Positions 8,722 to 17,995 of a DNA stretch of 64,000 nucleotides are shown piece by piece (position 1 is the first letter of the stretch; each line of letters starts with the position of its first letter). The notes under the pieces were generated by a model that saw only the letters and a program-made list of their open reading frames with translations, had not been told where the DNA came from and did no database searches. The stretch lies in contig NZ_JACHZQ010000009.1 of the NCBI RefSeq assembly GCF_014193655.1, forward strand, positions 248,001 through 312,000, read 5' to 3'. The DNA comes from Rhizobium sp. BK313 (lineage in GTDB: Bacteria; Pseudomonadota; Alphaproteobacteria; Rhizobiales; Rhizobiaceae). A program made the translations under genes and the position numbers.

Positions 8722-9507
8722 TCAGTGCATCCGCCTGAGAAATGCTTGAGTTCGTTCGTGTTTCGGATGGTCGAGTACGTCGCGCGCCGATCCTTCCTCG
8801 ACGACGATGCCCTGGTCCATGAAGACGACGCGGTCAGCGACGTCGCGTGCAAAGGAAAGCTCGTGCGTAACCACGATCATGGTCATGCCTTCCGCTGCGA
8901 GCTTGCGCATGACGTTGAGCACTTCGCCGACCAACTCTGGATCGAGCGCCGAAGTCGGTTCGTCGAAGAGCATCAGCTTCGGGTCCATCGCAAGCGCCCG
9001 GGCGATCGCGACGCGCTGTTGCTGGCCACCGGACAATTGGTAGGGATAGGCATCCTCCCGGCCTTCTAGATCGACCATCTTGAGGAGTTGCCTGGCGCGG
9101 GCGAGCGCCTCATCGCGCGGCCGGCCACGGTTGAGAACGGGCGCCTGCGAAATGTTGGTCAGGACGTCCTGATGCGCGAAAAGATTGAAGCGCTGGAAGA
9201 CCATGCCGATGTCGCGGCGCTGGGCGGCAAGTTCATTTCCGCTCATCTCGTGAAGCACGCCACCCCGCTCGTGGTAGCCGATCAGCTGACCATCGACAAG
9301 AATCCGTCCGCTCGTCATCCGCTCCAGGTGGTTGATGCATCTGAGAAAAGTGGATTTTCCGCTGCCGGACGGACCGAGCAGGCAAACGACCTCACCTTTG
9401 CGAACCGAGAGATTGATCCCCTTCAGCACCTCAAGTGAGCCGAAGGATTTATGAACGTCGATCGCCTCTACGATCAGCGGCGGCAATGCATTTTCGGGTG
9501 CGCTCAT
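8722..9507 (-). CDS. Amino-acid ABC transporter ATP-binding protein
   Basis: A 261-residue GlnQ/HisP-type ATPase. Walker A is GPSGSGKST, the signature is LSGGQQQR, Walker B is LMLFDEPTSALD, and the switch histidine lies in VVTHELSFA. It overlaps the permease stop by four bases (ATGA at 9504-9507), so the two are translationally coupled. It powers the importer formed with the permease and binding protein on either side. Confidence 0.92.
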   Translation of the reverse strand: MSAPENALPPLIVEAIDVHKSFGSLEVLKGINLSVRKGEVVCLLGPSGSGKSTFLRCINHLERMTSGRILVDGQLIGYHERGGVLHEMSGNELAAQRRDIGMVFQRFNLFAHQDVLTNISQAPVLNRGRPRDEALARARQLLKMVDLEGREDAYPYQLSGGQQQRVAIARALAMDPKLMLFDEPTSALDPELVGEVLNVMRKLAAEGMTMIVVTHELSFARDVADRVVFMDQGIVVEEGSARDVLDHPKHERTQAFLRRMH

Positions 9508-10370
9508 CCGTTGCTCCCTTCCGCGCGCATCAGGCGTAGCGCGTTGCGCCAGACGACCGGTGTCTGATTGGTGGATCGGCCAAGCCGTCGCTCGATGACG
9601 TACTGGATGCAGGAAGCAATCGTCGTCATCACGAGGTACCAGATGCTGGCGACCATCAGCAGCTCGATGATCAGGAAGTTCTTGGCGTAGATATTCTGCG
9701 CGCGGGTCAGCAGATCCTGGGCGGCGACCACGGAAACGAGCGACGTTGTTTTCAGCATCGATATCGTCTGGTTGCCGATCGGCGGGATGATGACCCGCAA
9801 CGCCTGCGGAAAGATGATGCGAAGCATTGCCTGCGTTGGGGTGTAGCCAAGCGCCTTGGCGGCTTCATGCTGACCACTGTCGACCGCCAGAAGCCCGCCA
9901 CGGATAATCTCGGCCATATAGGCAGCTTCGTTGAGGCTGAGCGCCAGCAGGGCTGCGATGAAAGCTGTGACGATGGCATTGGTGTCTAGGTGGAACGAGC
10001 CTATGTCGATGCTTGGAATGAATAGCTGGATATTGAACCAGAAGATGATCTGGACGAGCAGCGGCGTGCCTCGGAAGAACCAGATATAGAGGCTCGCAAA
10101 CCCGGAGAGGACAGGATTGGACGATAACCGCATCGTCGCGAGTATTGCGCCGGCGACGATGCTGATGATCATCGACAGCACAGTGAACAGGATCGTCAGC
10201 CGGATGCCGTCGAAAATGGTTTCGTCGAAGATGTATTGCGGTATGGCCGACCAGTTGATGTGACGGCTCGTGGCGACCATGAAGACCAGCAGGCCAACCA
10301 CTATGGTGAGCAGCGTGGCAGCCACTCTCTGGCCCCAGTTGCGAGCGGGAATGATCTTTTGCGCGGTCAT
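9504..10370 (-). CDS. Polar amino-acid-type ABC transporter permease
   Basis: A 288-residue inner-membrane permease of the HisM/GlnP family, with several hydrophobic segments and the EAA loop EAAKALGYTPTQAMLRIIFP. Only one permease gene is present, so it probably forms a homodimer. ATGA overlaps link it to the kinase upstream (10367-10370) and to the ATPase downstream. Confidence 0.9.
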   Translation of the reverse strand: MTAQKIIPARNWGQRVAATLLTIVVGLLVFMVATSRHINWSAIPQYIFDETIFDGIRLTILFTVLSMIISIVAGAILATMRLSSNPVLSGFASLYIWFFRGTPLLVQIIFWFNIQLFIPSIDIGSFHLDTNAIVTAFIAALLALSLNEAAYMAEIIRGGLLAVDSGQHEAAKALGYTPTQAMLRIIFPQALRVIIPPIGNQTISMLKTTSLVSVVAAQDLLTRAQNIYAKNFLIIELLMVASIWYLVMTTIASCIQYVIERRLGRSTNQTPVVWRNALRLMRAEGSNG

Positions 10371-11323
10371 GCTGCTCTCCCATCATCGGTGGTTTCAAGC
10401 TCGCCTGCGACGTGCGGCAGCGGTAGTGACGCCGGGCGTTCGCCGGTCGCCAGCCGTCGCGCGAGGAGGATCGCCCCTTTGACAGGGGGATCTTTCAGCA
10501 GGGTGAGACGCAGCTTCGGGGCCTTTTTTGCGAGTGCTATGCTGAATGCCTCAAAGAGGCGCGCCTGCCGCGTGATCACACCGCCACCGGTGACAACGTC
10601 GCTTTCCGTCGCCCCCCGAGCAATCAACCGCGCAGCAAGCAGGGCGAGCGCCTCACCGCCATTTTCGATCACGCCAGAGGCAAGCGAGGAGCCATCGTCG
10701 GCCGCCTGGAAGACGATTGGAGCGAGATCGCCGATACCCGCGGCCGAGCCCATGTCGCTGAGCGCCCGCCCCAACTCGACCGGGCTCTTGATGCCGAGTG
10801 CCGCCATCAGCGTCCGCCCAAGACCATCGAGCGTGCCGCCAGCATCGAGAGAGGCGCGAACCGCGCGTGCCGCCTCTCGGACGAGACCGCTCGCGCTCCC
10901 CTCGTCGCCGAGATACCAACCCCAGCCGCCCGCAGCGATCATCTTCCGGCTTCCATTGCGACCCACCGCGATAGAGCCCGTCCCCGAAATGACGGATATG
11001 CCGTCTGGTTTTCCGGCGGCTGGTAGAAGCAATTCGGAATCGTTCAGGACCAGCACTGTGCCGGAAAGTCGGCTGGCAAGTCGCCCTTGCAGGGCCGAGC
11101 ACTCCTCATCGGTGTCGCAACCATGCGAACCGATGACCACGGCTGCCGCTGCGCTGTCTCCGATGACGCTATCGACGAGAGAGACAAGCATCGATGCGTC
11201 GCGCTCGGCCTCCCGCCTTCCACGCCAATCCGAGGTGGCAAGCGTCCGCTCCCGTATGCGGCCATGCTCATCTTCACCCATCAGATGCGTTTTTGTGCCG
11301 CCAATGTCTATCCCAACGATCAT
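10367..11323 (-). CDS. BadF/BadG-family sugar kinase (N-acetylglucosamine kinase-like)
   Basis: A 318-residue ASKHA-fold kinase. Phosphate loop 1 is GIDIGGTKTHL at the N-terminus; GTGSIAVGRNG and GGWGWYLGDEGS are the COG2971 hallmarks shared with N-acetylglucosamine and glucosamine kinases. ATG at 11321-11323 was preferred over a TTG eight codons upstream because it places the phosphate loop at the N-terminus. It is the first gene of the operon and would trap the imported compound by phosphorylation. The true sugar substrate is unknown. Confidence 0.82.
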   Translation of the reverse strand: MIVGIDIGGTKTHLMGEDEHGRIRERTLATSDWRGRREAERDASMLVSLVDSVIGDSAAAAVVIGSHGCDTDEECSALQGRLASRLSGTVLVLNDSELLLPAAGKPDGISVISGTGSIAVGRNGSRKMIAAGGWGWYLGDEGSASGLVREAARAVRASLDAGGTLDGLGRTLMAALGIKSPVELGRALSDMGSAAGIGDLAPIVFQAADDGSSLASGVIENGGEALALLAARLIARGATESDVVTGGGVITRQARLFEAFSIALAKKAPKLRLTLLKDPPVKGAILLARRLATGERPASLPLPHVAGELETTDDGRAA

Positions 11324-11339
11324 GCCTGCCTCGCTTTTG

Positions 11340-11356
11340 TTAGGCAACTTACCTAA
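11340..11356. promoter_or_regulatory. Inverted repeat upstream of the kinase operon (possible ROK operator)
   Basis: TTAGGCAACTTACCTAA is a 17-bp inverted repeat with one mismatched pair, 17 bases before the kinase start. It has the TTAG...CTAA form common for ROK-family operators. A weaker relative, TAAGGCAGCCTAA, lies at 5419-5431 upstream of the ROK gene itself. Binding by that regulator is inference. Confidence 0.5.
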
Positions 11357-11485
11357 TTAAATTTTTAGCGCAAGGCAGTTTTTGACACGACGCTCTGCGT
11401 GCCTGCCTGACGACGCCCGAGAAGAAAAAAGGAACAAGCAGCGTCGACAAAAGTTCTGATTGCAGACCAACGTGAGCAGCGTGCC

Positions 11486-14400
11486 ATGACATCATCTGCG
11501 AACGAGGGCTTTCAGAGCACTCCACCTCAAATCTACTACGTCAATCCGCTACTCCTCAGAGGGATCGATGCGTGGCGGGAGGTTTTCAATCACGCCAAGG
11601 ACACCGGCTTCGGTACGGTTCTGACGGCTCCTCTTTTCGATCGGTGCGGAAACAGCGTGTTCGCCCCGCGGAACCTCGAAAACCTTGACCCCGAACTCTC
11701 GCTTGGAACATCTCTCGTCGATGGCTTAGGGGCCTTGGCGCAGGCAGCCCGAGAGCACGGCGTGGCGCTCATGATGGACCTCGTGTTTGATAGGGAGGCG
11801 CGAGATGCATCCGAGGAGTTCCCTCCGCTCGACCCGAGGCTCTCGCCTCTGGAAGCAAGCAGCTCAATCATCGCTTTCACCACAGACGATCAACGGTCGC
11901 AGCTACTGGAACAGTGGACGGAACGGCTGCAAACACTCGCCCGGCTTGGGGTATCGGGCTATCGCTGCCTGGGCACCGATCGCGTGCCACCAGAGCTGTG
12001 GCGATCGCTGATCTCCACCGTCCGGGAAAAGGCGCCGAACGTGCAATTCCTTGCCTGGACGCCCGGGACTGCCTTCGAAGCGAGAGCTGCATTAGGCGGA
12101 ACCGGTTTTGATGGCTGCTTTTCATCGATGGCCTGGTGGGACCTCGACGAAAGGTGGTTCATAGACGAATACCGCGTCCAGCAGCCGCTCGGCTGGCAAA
12201 TCGCCTTTCCGGAGCCGCCGTTTGCCAAGCGGATGGCCCACGGCACCGAAAGTCGGGAAATACTCGAACGACGATCCATAAGAGCGTTGCGCCTTGCCGC
12301 CTCGCTTGGCGGCGGACTCATGGTCCCTATGGGATTTGAATACGGCGCAGCCTTGCCGCTGGACCCCACCCACGGAGACGGGTCGGGGTTGCGGGGCCTT
12401 CGTTATGATCTGGCTTTTGATATTTCGTCGGAGATTCGTGCCGCCAACACGCAAATCAATTTGAGCAGCGCGAGGTTTCATTCGTCGCTTTCTCTCATTC
12501 GCAGCGCAAACGGACCGGTATCCGCTCTCCTTCACTCGGATGAAGAAGACCTTCGGAATGCCGACCGCGTACGGATCATCCTCCTCAACAGAGACCTCCG
12601 ACGAAGCGCTCCTGCCCCTTTGATGGCGCTGCGCGAAGCAGCGTCGGGTTTTCTCCCGTTCTCGAATGATGTTGACGCGGCCCTTCGCTTGCGGGCGGGA
12701 GAAATCGTCGTGTTGGAGGCAACGGCCTCAACGCCAATCACAACGACGCCTACATTTGACATTGCACAGGCGACTGCTTCGCCCCGCCTGGCAATCGAAA
12801 ACATCATGCCGCGGGTCGACGATGGACGGTTTCCGGTCAAGCGGATCGTGGGCGACATCGTCTTCGTCGAAGCGGATATCTTCGCCGACGGACATGATCC
12901 CATCGCGGCGGCCGTGGTCTGGCGCTCCACGGATGCGACCGCATGGAACGAAGCGGACATGCGGCTGGTCGAGAACGACCGCTGGCGCGCCGAATTCCCG
13001 CTGGAACGCGTCGGCCGGTACGAGTTCGCAGTCGAGGCCTGGAGGAGCCTGTTTGCGATCTTTCGCTATGAGTTGTTGAAGAAGAGCGAGGCGAGGCTCG
13101 ATCTCAAGCTCGAGATCCAGGAAGGAATGAACCTCGTTCGCGCAGCGCTTGCCGAGACGAAAGACACCCTTCGAACCGAGCTGCAGACCCTGCTTCAGAG
13201 GCTTGAATGCTCCTCCCAAGCAGACCGGACGGCAATTTTGCTCAATTCGCAAACGTCCGAGCTGATGGCCCAAGCAGACCGGCGACCATTTCGTGTTCGC
13301 TCGGAGGCAAGCGTAGTGGATGCGGAGCGGAAGGGCGCGGCATATGCAAGCTGGTACGAGATCTTCCCACGGTCGCAAAGCGGAGATCCGGGCAGGCATG
13401 GCACCTTCGACGACGTCATCGCCAGGCTGCCGGCCATTCGCGACATGGGCTTCGATGTGCTCTACTTTCCGCCGATCCATCCGATCGGTTCGACCAACCG
13501 AAAGGGCCGCAACAACAGCCTGCAGGCCGGGCCTGACGATCCAGGAAGCCCCTATGCCATCGGCTCTGCCATCGGCGGGCACGACGCCATCCATCCGGAA
13601 CTGGGCACTTTCAACGACTTTCGCCGCCTGATCAAAGCGGCGCGGGACCATGGCCTCGAGATCGCGCTTGATTTCGCCATCCAAACGTCACCCGATCACC
13701 CCTGGCTCAAGCAGCATCCGGGTTGGTTTGACTGGCGACCGGATGGAACGCTCCGTTACGCTGAAAACCCGCCCAAAAAATATGAGGACATCGTCAACGT
13801 CGACTTTTACACCAAGGACTCGGTGCCCGGACTATGGCTTGAGCTGCGGAATATCGTGCAGCTATGGGCGGATCAGGGCGTAAAGCTGTTTCGTGTAGAT
13901 AATCCCCACACCAAACCATTTCCTTTCTGGGAATGGTTGATCGACGACATTCGGGCGCGTCAACCGGATGTTGTTTTCCTGGCGGAAGCATTCACCAAGC
14001 CGAAAATCATGTACCGGCTCGCAAAGCTCGGCTTTTCGCAATCCTACACCTACTTCACCTGGCGAAATGCCAAGTGGGAGCTCGAGCAATATATGCGGGA
14101 GCTCACTCAGACGGCCGCGAAGGATTTTTTCCGCCCGCATTTTTTTGTCAACACGCCCGATATCAATCCCGACTTTCTGCAGGACGCCCCTCGTCCGGCC
14201 TTCCTGATCCGCGCCGCGCTCGCAGCCACCCTTTCAGGCCTGTGGGGTGTCTATAACGGCTTCGAACTTTGCGAGGGACGCCCGGACGCCAAGCGCAAGG
14301 AATATGCTGACAGTGAGAAGTATCAGATTCGCTCCTGGGATTATGATCGCCCCGGAAACATCATTGCCGAGATCCAGACGCTTAACCGGATCAGGAACGA

Positions 14401-14716
14401 AAACAGCGCGCTCCATTCGCACCTGGGCTTAACGCTTCTCAACGCGCGCAACGACAATATTCTCTTTTTCGAAAAAGCGAGCCCTGCCCGCGACAACGTC
14501 CTGTTTGTCGCCATCACCCTTGATCCTCACCACCCGCAGGAGAGCGAGGTCGAGATACCACTCTGGCATTGGTCACTCGGGGATGGCGGCACATTGGACG
14601 CCGAGGATCTCATTGGCGGCTATCGTTTCAGTTGGACCGGGAAACAACAGAGGATCAGGCTTGATCCACAAAGCCTGCCATTCGCGATCTGGCGCATTCG
14701 GTCAAGGGAGGCATGA
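11486..14716 (+). CDS. glgE: Alpha-1,4-glucan:maltose-1-phosphate maltosyltransferase with extra N-terminal domain
   Basis: GlgE extends alpha-1,4-glucans using maltose-1-phosphate. The normal GlgE core occupies residues about 435-1076: an N-terminal beta domain beginning IENIMPRVDDG, then GH13_3 with nucleophile Asp805 in FRVDNPHTKP, acid/base Glu834 in FLAEAFTKP, and the third Asp in NTPDI. Residues about 10-330 form an additional GH13-like barrel in which the matching positions are Leu162 (YRCL) and Trp191 (FLAW), so it should be inactive. The protein is about 400 residues longer than usual GlgE. It directly abuts treS, which supplies maltose-1-phosphate through its kinase domain. Confidence 0.92.
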   Translation: MTSSANEGFQSTPPQIYYVNPLLLRGIDAWREVFNHAKDTGFGTVLTAPLFDRCGNSVFAPRNLENLDPELSLGTSLVDGLGALAQAAREHGVALMMDLVFDREARDASEEFPPLDPRLSPLEASSSIIAFTTDDQRSQLLEQWTERLQTLARLGVSGYRCLGTDRVPPELWRSLISTVREKAPNVQFLAWTPGTAFEARAALGGTGFDGCFSSMAWWDLDERWFIDEYRVQQPLGWQIAFPEPPFAKRMAHGTESREILERRSIRALRLAASLGGGLMVPMGFEYGAALPLDPTHGDGSGLRGLRYDLAFDISSEIRAANTQINLSSARFHSSLSLIRSANGPVSALLHSDEEDLRNADRVRIILLNRDLRRSAPAPLMALREAASGFLPFSNDVDAALRLRAGEIVVLEATASTPITTTPTFDIAQATASPRLAIENIMPRVDDGRFPVKRIVGDIVFVEADIFADGHDPIAAAVVWRSTDATAWNEADMRLVENDRWRAEFPLERVGRYEFAVEAWRSLFAIFRYELLKKSEARLDLKLEIQEGMNLVRAALAETKDTLRTELQTLLQRLECSSQADRTAILLNSQTSELMAQADRRPFRVRSEASVVDAERKGAAYASWYEIFPRSQSGDPGRHGTFDDVIARLPAIRDMGFDVLYFPPIHPIGSTNRKGRNNSLQAGPDDPGSPYAIGSAIGGHDAIHPELGTFNDFRRLIKAARDHGLEIALDFAIQTSPDHPWLKQHPGWFDWRPDGTLRYAENPPKKYEDIVNVDFYTKDSVPGLWLELRNIVQLWADQGVKLFRVDNPHTKPFPFWEWLIDDIRARQPDVVFLAEAFTKPKIMYRLAKLGFSQSYTYFTWRNAKWELEQYMRELTQTAAKDFFRPHFFVNTPDINPDFLQDAPRPAFLIRAALAATLSGLWGVYNGFELCEGRPDAKRKEYADSEKYQIRSWDYDRPGNIIAEIQTLNRIRNENSALHSHLGLTLLNARNDNILFFEKASPARDNVLFVAITLDPHHPQESEVEIPLWHWSLGDGGTLDAEDLIGGYRFSWTGKQQRIRLDPQSLPFAIWRIRSREA

Positions 14717-17700
14717 ATGGACACGATGCACGGCGACAGAGAACTCGACCCGCTCTGGTACAAGGATGCGATGATCTACCAACTGCATATCAAGTCGTTC
14801 TACGATGCCAATAACGACGGCGTCGGCGATTTTGCAGGGCTGCACCAGAAGCTCGACCACATCGCAGCGCTTGGAATCAACGCCATCTGGCTGCTTCCGT
14901 TCTTCCCCTCGCCGCGCCGCGACGACGGGTATGACATTGCCGACTATGGCAATGTCAGCCCGGATTACGGGACGATGGAGGATTTTCGGGCCTTCGTGGA
15001 TGCCGCCCATCAGCGCAATATCCACGTGATCATCGAGCTCGTGATCAACCATACCTCGGATCAGCACCCATGGTTCCAGCGTGCTCGCCAGGCACCGGCA
15101 GGATCGCCTGAACGGGAGTTTTATCTTTGGTCGGATACCGATCAGAGGTTTCCGGAAACCCGCATCATTTTCGTCGACACCGAAAAGTCCAACTGGACAT
15201 GGGATCCCGTCGCCGGCGCCTACTATTGGCATCGGTTCTACTCGCACCAGCCGGATTTGAATTTCGACAATCCGCTGGTGATGGAAGAATTGCTGAAAGT
15301 GATGCGCTTTTGGCTGGAAACGGGTATCGACGGTTTTCGTCTGGATGCCATCCCCTACCTCGTCGAACGCGAGGGCACGATCAACGAGAACCTGCCCGAG
15401 ACCCATGCGATCCTGAAGCGGATACGCGCAGCGCTGGATTCGACCCATCGCGACGTGATGCTGCTGGCGGAGGCGAACCAGTGGCCGGAAGACACGCGCG
15501 AATATTTCGGCGACGGCGACGAATGCCACATGGCGTTTCACTTCCCGCTGATGCCGCGCATGTATATGGCGATTGCCAAGGAGGACCGCTTTCCGATTAC
15601 GGACATCCTGCGCCAGACGCCTGAAATTCCAGACAATTGCCAGTGGGCGATATTTTTGCGCAATCATGATGAGCTTACGCTCGAAATGGTGACCGACGCC
15701 GAGCGCGATTATCTTTGGGAAACTTACGCGTCCGATAAGCGCGCGCGCATCAATCTCGGCATCCGCCGGCGTCTTGCCCCGCTGATGGAGCGCGACCGCC
15801 GTCGGATCGAGCTTATGAATGCGCTTCTCCTATCCATGCCGGGAACGCCGGTGATCTATTACGGCGACGAAATCGGCATGGGCGACAATATCTATTTGGG
15901 CGACAGGGACGGTGTCAGGACGCCGATGCAGTGGTCTCCCGATCGCAATGGCGGCTTTTCGCGTGCGGACCCCGCGCGCCTCGTTTTGCCTGCGGTTGCC
16001 GATCCACTCTACGGGTTTGAGGCCGTCAATGTCGAAGCGCAAAGCACGGATGCACATTCGCTCCTGAACTGGATGCGCAGGATGCTGGCGTTGCGCGGCA
16101 AACATCCGGCATTCGGACGCGGTTCGCTGCGTTTCCTCTCGCCGGACAATCGGAAAATCCTCGCCTATCTCCGCGAATATCAAGAGGAGACGATTCTTTG
16201 CGTCGCCAACCTTTCTCGCCTGCCGCAGGCCGTGGAGCTCGACCTGTCGCAGTTCGAGGCTCGCGTGCCGATAGAGCTGACGGGCATGTCGCCATTTCCC
16301 CCAATCGGCCAATTGACCTACCTTTTGACGTTACCGCCCTACGGCTTCTTCTGGTTCCAATTGATCGCCGACGCGGATGGGCCCGCCTGGCGGACGGCTC
16401 CTCCCGAGCAGCTCCCTGACCTGCTGACGATGGTCATCCGCCGGGATCTGCTCGAACTGGTGGATGAGCCCAGGCATTCGAACATCCTGAATTCGGAGAT
16501 CCTGCCAGCGTATCTTTCCAAGCGTCGCTGGTTTGGGGCGAAAGACCAGGTGCTGCAGGCAGCCCGGTTGATTTCTGCGACACCGATTCCGTTTGCCCAA
16601 GGTGTCGTGCTCGGCGAATTGGAGGTGGCTCTTACGAACCACACGGAATCCTATCAGCTTCCGCTTGCCGTGGCATGGGATGATACACAGCCTCCGGCAC
16701 TCGCCCAACAGCTTGCATTGGGAAGGCTCCGCCAGGGCAGGCGCGTCGGCTTCCTGACGGATGGATTTGCCGTGGATGCGATGGCGCGCGGGATCGTGCG
16801 CGGCCTTTGCGAACGATCCCATACCACAGGCCGCACAGGTACCATAGAATTCATCGGCACCGATCAGCTCGATCGTCTTGAGATGACTGGCGATATGCCG
16901 ATCCGTTGGCTCTCGGCAGAGCAGTCGAACAGTTCGCTGATTGTCGGTGATTTGGTCATCATCAAACTGATCAGACATATTTTTCCCGGCATCCATCCGG
17001 AGGTCGAGATGACACGTTTTCTGACCCGGGCCGGCTATGATCACACTGCCCCGTTCCTAGGCGAAGTCGCGCATACAGATTCAGGCGGACGCCGATCCAC
17101 GCTCATTATCGTCCAGGGCGCAATCCGAAATCAGGGGGACGCTTGGAACTGGCTGCTGAACAATCTCCGCCGCGCCGCCGACGAGTTTGTCTTGAGCGAT
17201 CCGGCCGTCCAACCCCGTGACGATTTCTTCCAATCGCTGACAAATTTCGTCGGTACGATCGGTCAGCGGCTCGGTGAATTGCACGTGGTGCTTGCCCAGC
17301 CCACCGAGGACGAGGCTTTCAAGCCGGTTACTGCGGCCGAATTCGAGATTGCATCACTCAGGAAAGCAATCACCGGCGAAGTTTCTTATGCATTATCAAA
17401 GCTTTCGGAACTGGATGAGACCGTCGATCCGGATGTTGATGCGCTGTCGGCGCCTCTTCTGAAGCGTCAGGCGACGGTTATCGACCTGGCCGATACGCTG
17501 GCAGATAGCGTCCGAGGCACGCTCATGACGCGCGTGCACGGTGACTTCCATCTCGGCCAAATCCTCGTCAGTGAAGGCGATGCCGTGATCATCGATTTCG
17601 AGGGCGAGCCTGCGAGGAACCTTGCCGAGCGCCGCGCCAAGACAAGCCCCTTGCGCGATGTCGCAGGGCTGTTGCGGTCACTTAGCTATCTGGTCGCGAC

Positions 17701-17995
17701 AGCAGACCTCGACAACGATGCGGTCATCGAGCACGAGAATGAGCGTCGACGGAAGGCTATCGCCCGTTTCGCAGGGAATGCGGAGCGGGCTTTTCTGGAC
17801 GCTTATTTCGAAGCAATTTCGACGTCTGCGGCATTGTCCATGCCGCCCCAACAACGACGCAGGATTCTGGACGCCTTTCTTCTCGAGAAGGCCGCATATG
17901 AAGTCGCCTACGAGGCGCGGAACCGGCCCAAATGGCTACCGATTCCGTTGTCGGGCCTCTCGCGCATCGTGTCTGATCTTCTGGAGGCCCGCTAG
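14717..17995 (+). CDS. treS: Trehalose synthase fused to maltokinase
   Basis: A 1092-residue bifunctional enzyme. Residues about 10-560 are TreS (GH13_16), which interconverts maltose and trehalose; catalytic residues are Asp210 (GFRLDA), Glu252 (LLAEAN) and Asp318 (RNHDEL). Residues about 590-1092 are a maltokinase (Pep2/Mak) with SKRRWFGAKD at its start and the phosphotransferase loop HGDFHLGQIL followed by IDFEGEP. Together they turn trehalose into maltose-1-phosphate for GlgE. The ATG begins immediately after the glgE stop, with GGGAGG upstream. Its stop overlaps the glgB start by one base. Confidence 0.95.
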   Translation: MDTMHGDRELDPLWYKDAMIYQLHIKSFYDANNDGVGDFAGLHQKLDHIAALGINAIWLLPFFPSPRRDDGYDIADYGNVSPDYGTMEDFRAFVDAAHQRNIHVIIELVINHTSDQHPWFQRARQAPAGSPEREFYLWSDTDQRFPETRIIFVDTEKSNWTWDPVAGAYYWHRFYSHQPDLNFDNPLVMEELLKVMRFWLETGIDGFRLDAIPYLVEREGTINENLPETHAILKRIRAALDSTHRDVMLLAEANQWPEDTREYFGDGDECHMAFHFPLMPRMYMAIAKEDRFPITDILRQTPEIPDNCQWAIFLRNHDELTLEMVTDAERDYLWETYASDKRARINLGIRRRLAPLMERDRRRIELMNALLLSMPGTPVIYYGDEIGMGDNIYLGDRDGVRTPMQWSPDRNGGFSRADPARLVLPAVADPLYGFEAVNVEAQSTDAHSLLNWMRRMLALRGKHPAFGRGSLRFLSPDNRKILAYLREYQEETILCVANLSRLPQAVELDLSQFEARVPIELTGMSPFPPIGQLTYLLTLPPYGFFWFQLIADADGPAWRTAPPEQLPDLLTMVIRRDLLELVDEPRHSNILNSEILPAYLSKRRWFGAKDQVLQAARLISATPIPFAQGVVLGELEVALTNHTESYQLPLAVAWDDTQPPALAQQLALGRLRQGRRVGFLTDGFAVDAMARGIVRGLCERSHTTGRTGTIEFIGTDQLDRLEMTGDMPIRWLSAEQSNSSLIVGDLVIIKLIRHIFPGIHPEVEMTRFLTRAGYDHTAPFLGEVAHTDSGGRRSTLIIVQGAIRNQGDAWNWLLNNLRRAADEFVLSDPAVQPRDDFFQSLTNFVGTIGQRLGELHVVLAQPTEDEAFKPVTAAEFEIASLRKAITGEVSYALSKLSELDETVDPDVDALSAPLLKRQATVIDLADTLADSVRGTLMTRVHGDFHLGQILVSEGDAVIIDFEGEPARNLAERRAKTSPLRDVAGLLRSLSYLVATADLDNDAVIEHENERRRKAIARFAGNAERAFLDAYFEAISTSAALSMPPQQRRRILDAFLLEKAAYEVAYEARNRPKWLPIPLSGLSRIVSDLLEAR

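Noticed and set aside
12728..13684. Long minus-strand frame inside glgE
   Set aside because: No recognisable motif, and it lies opposite an unmistakable GH13 enzyme.
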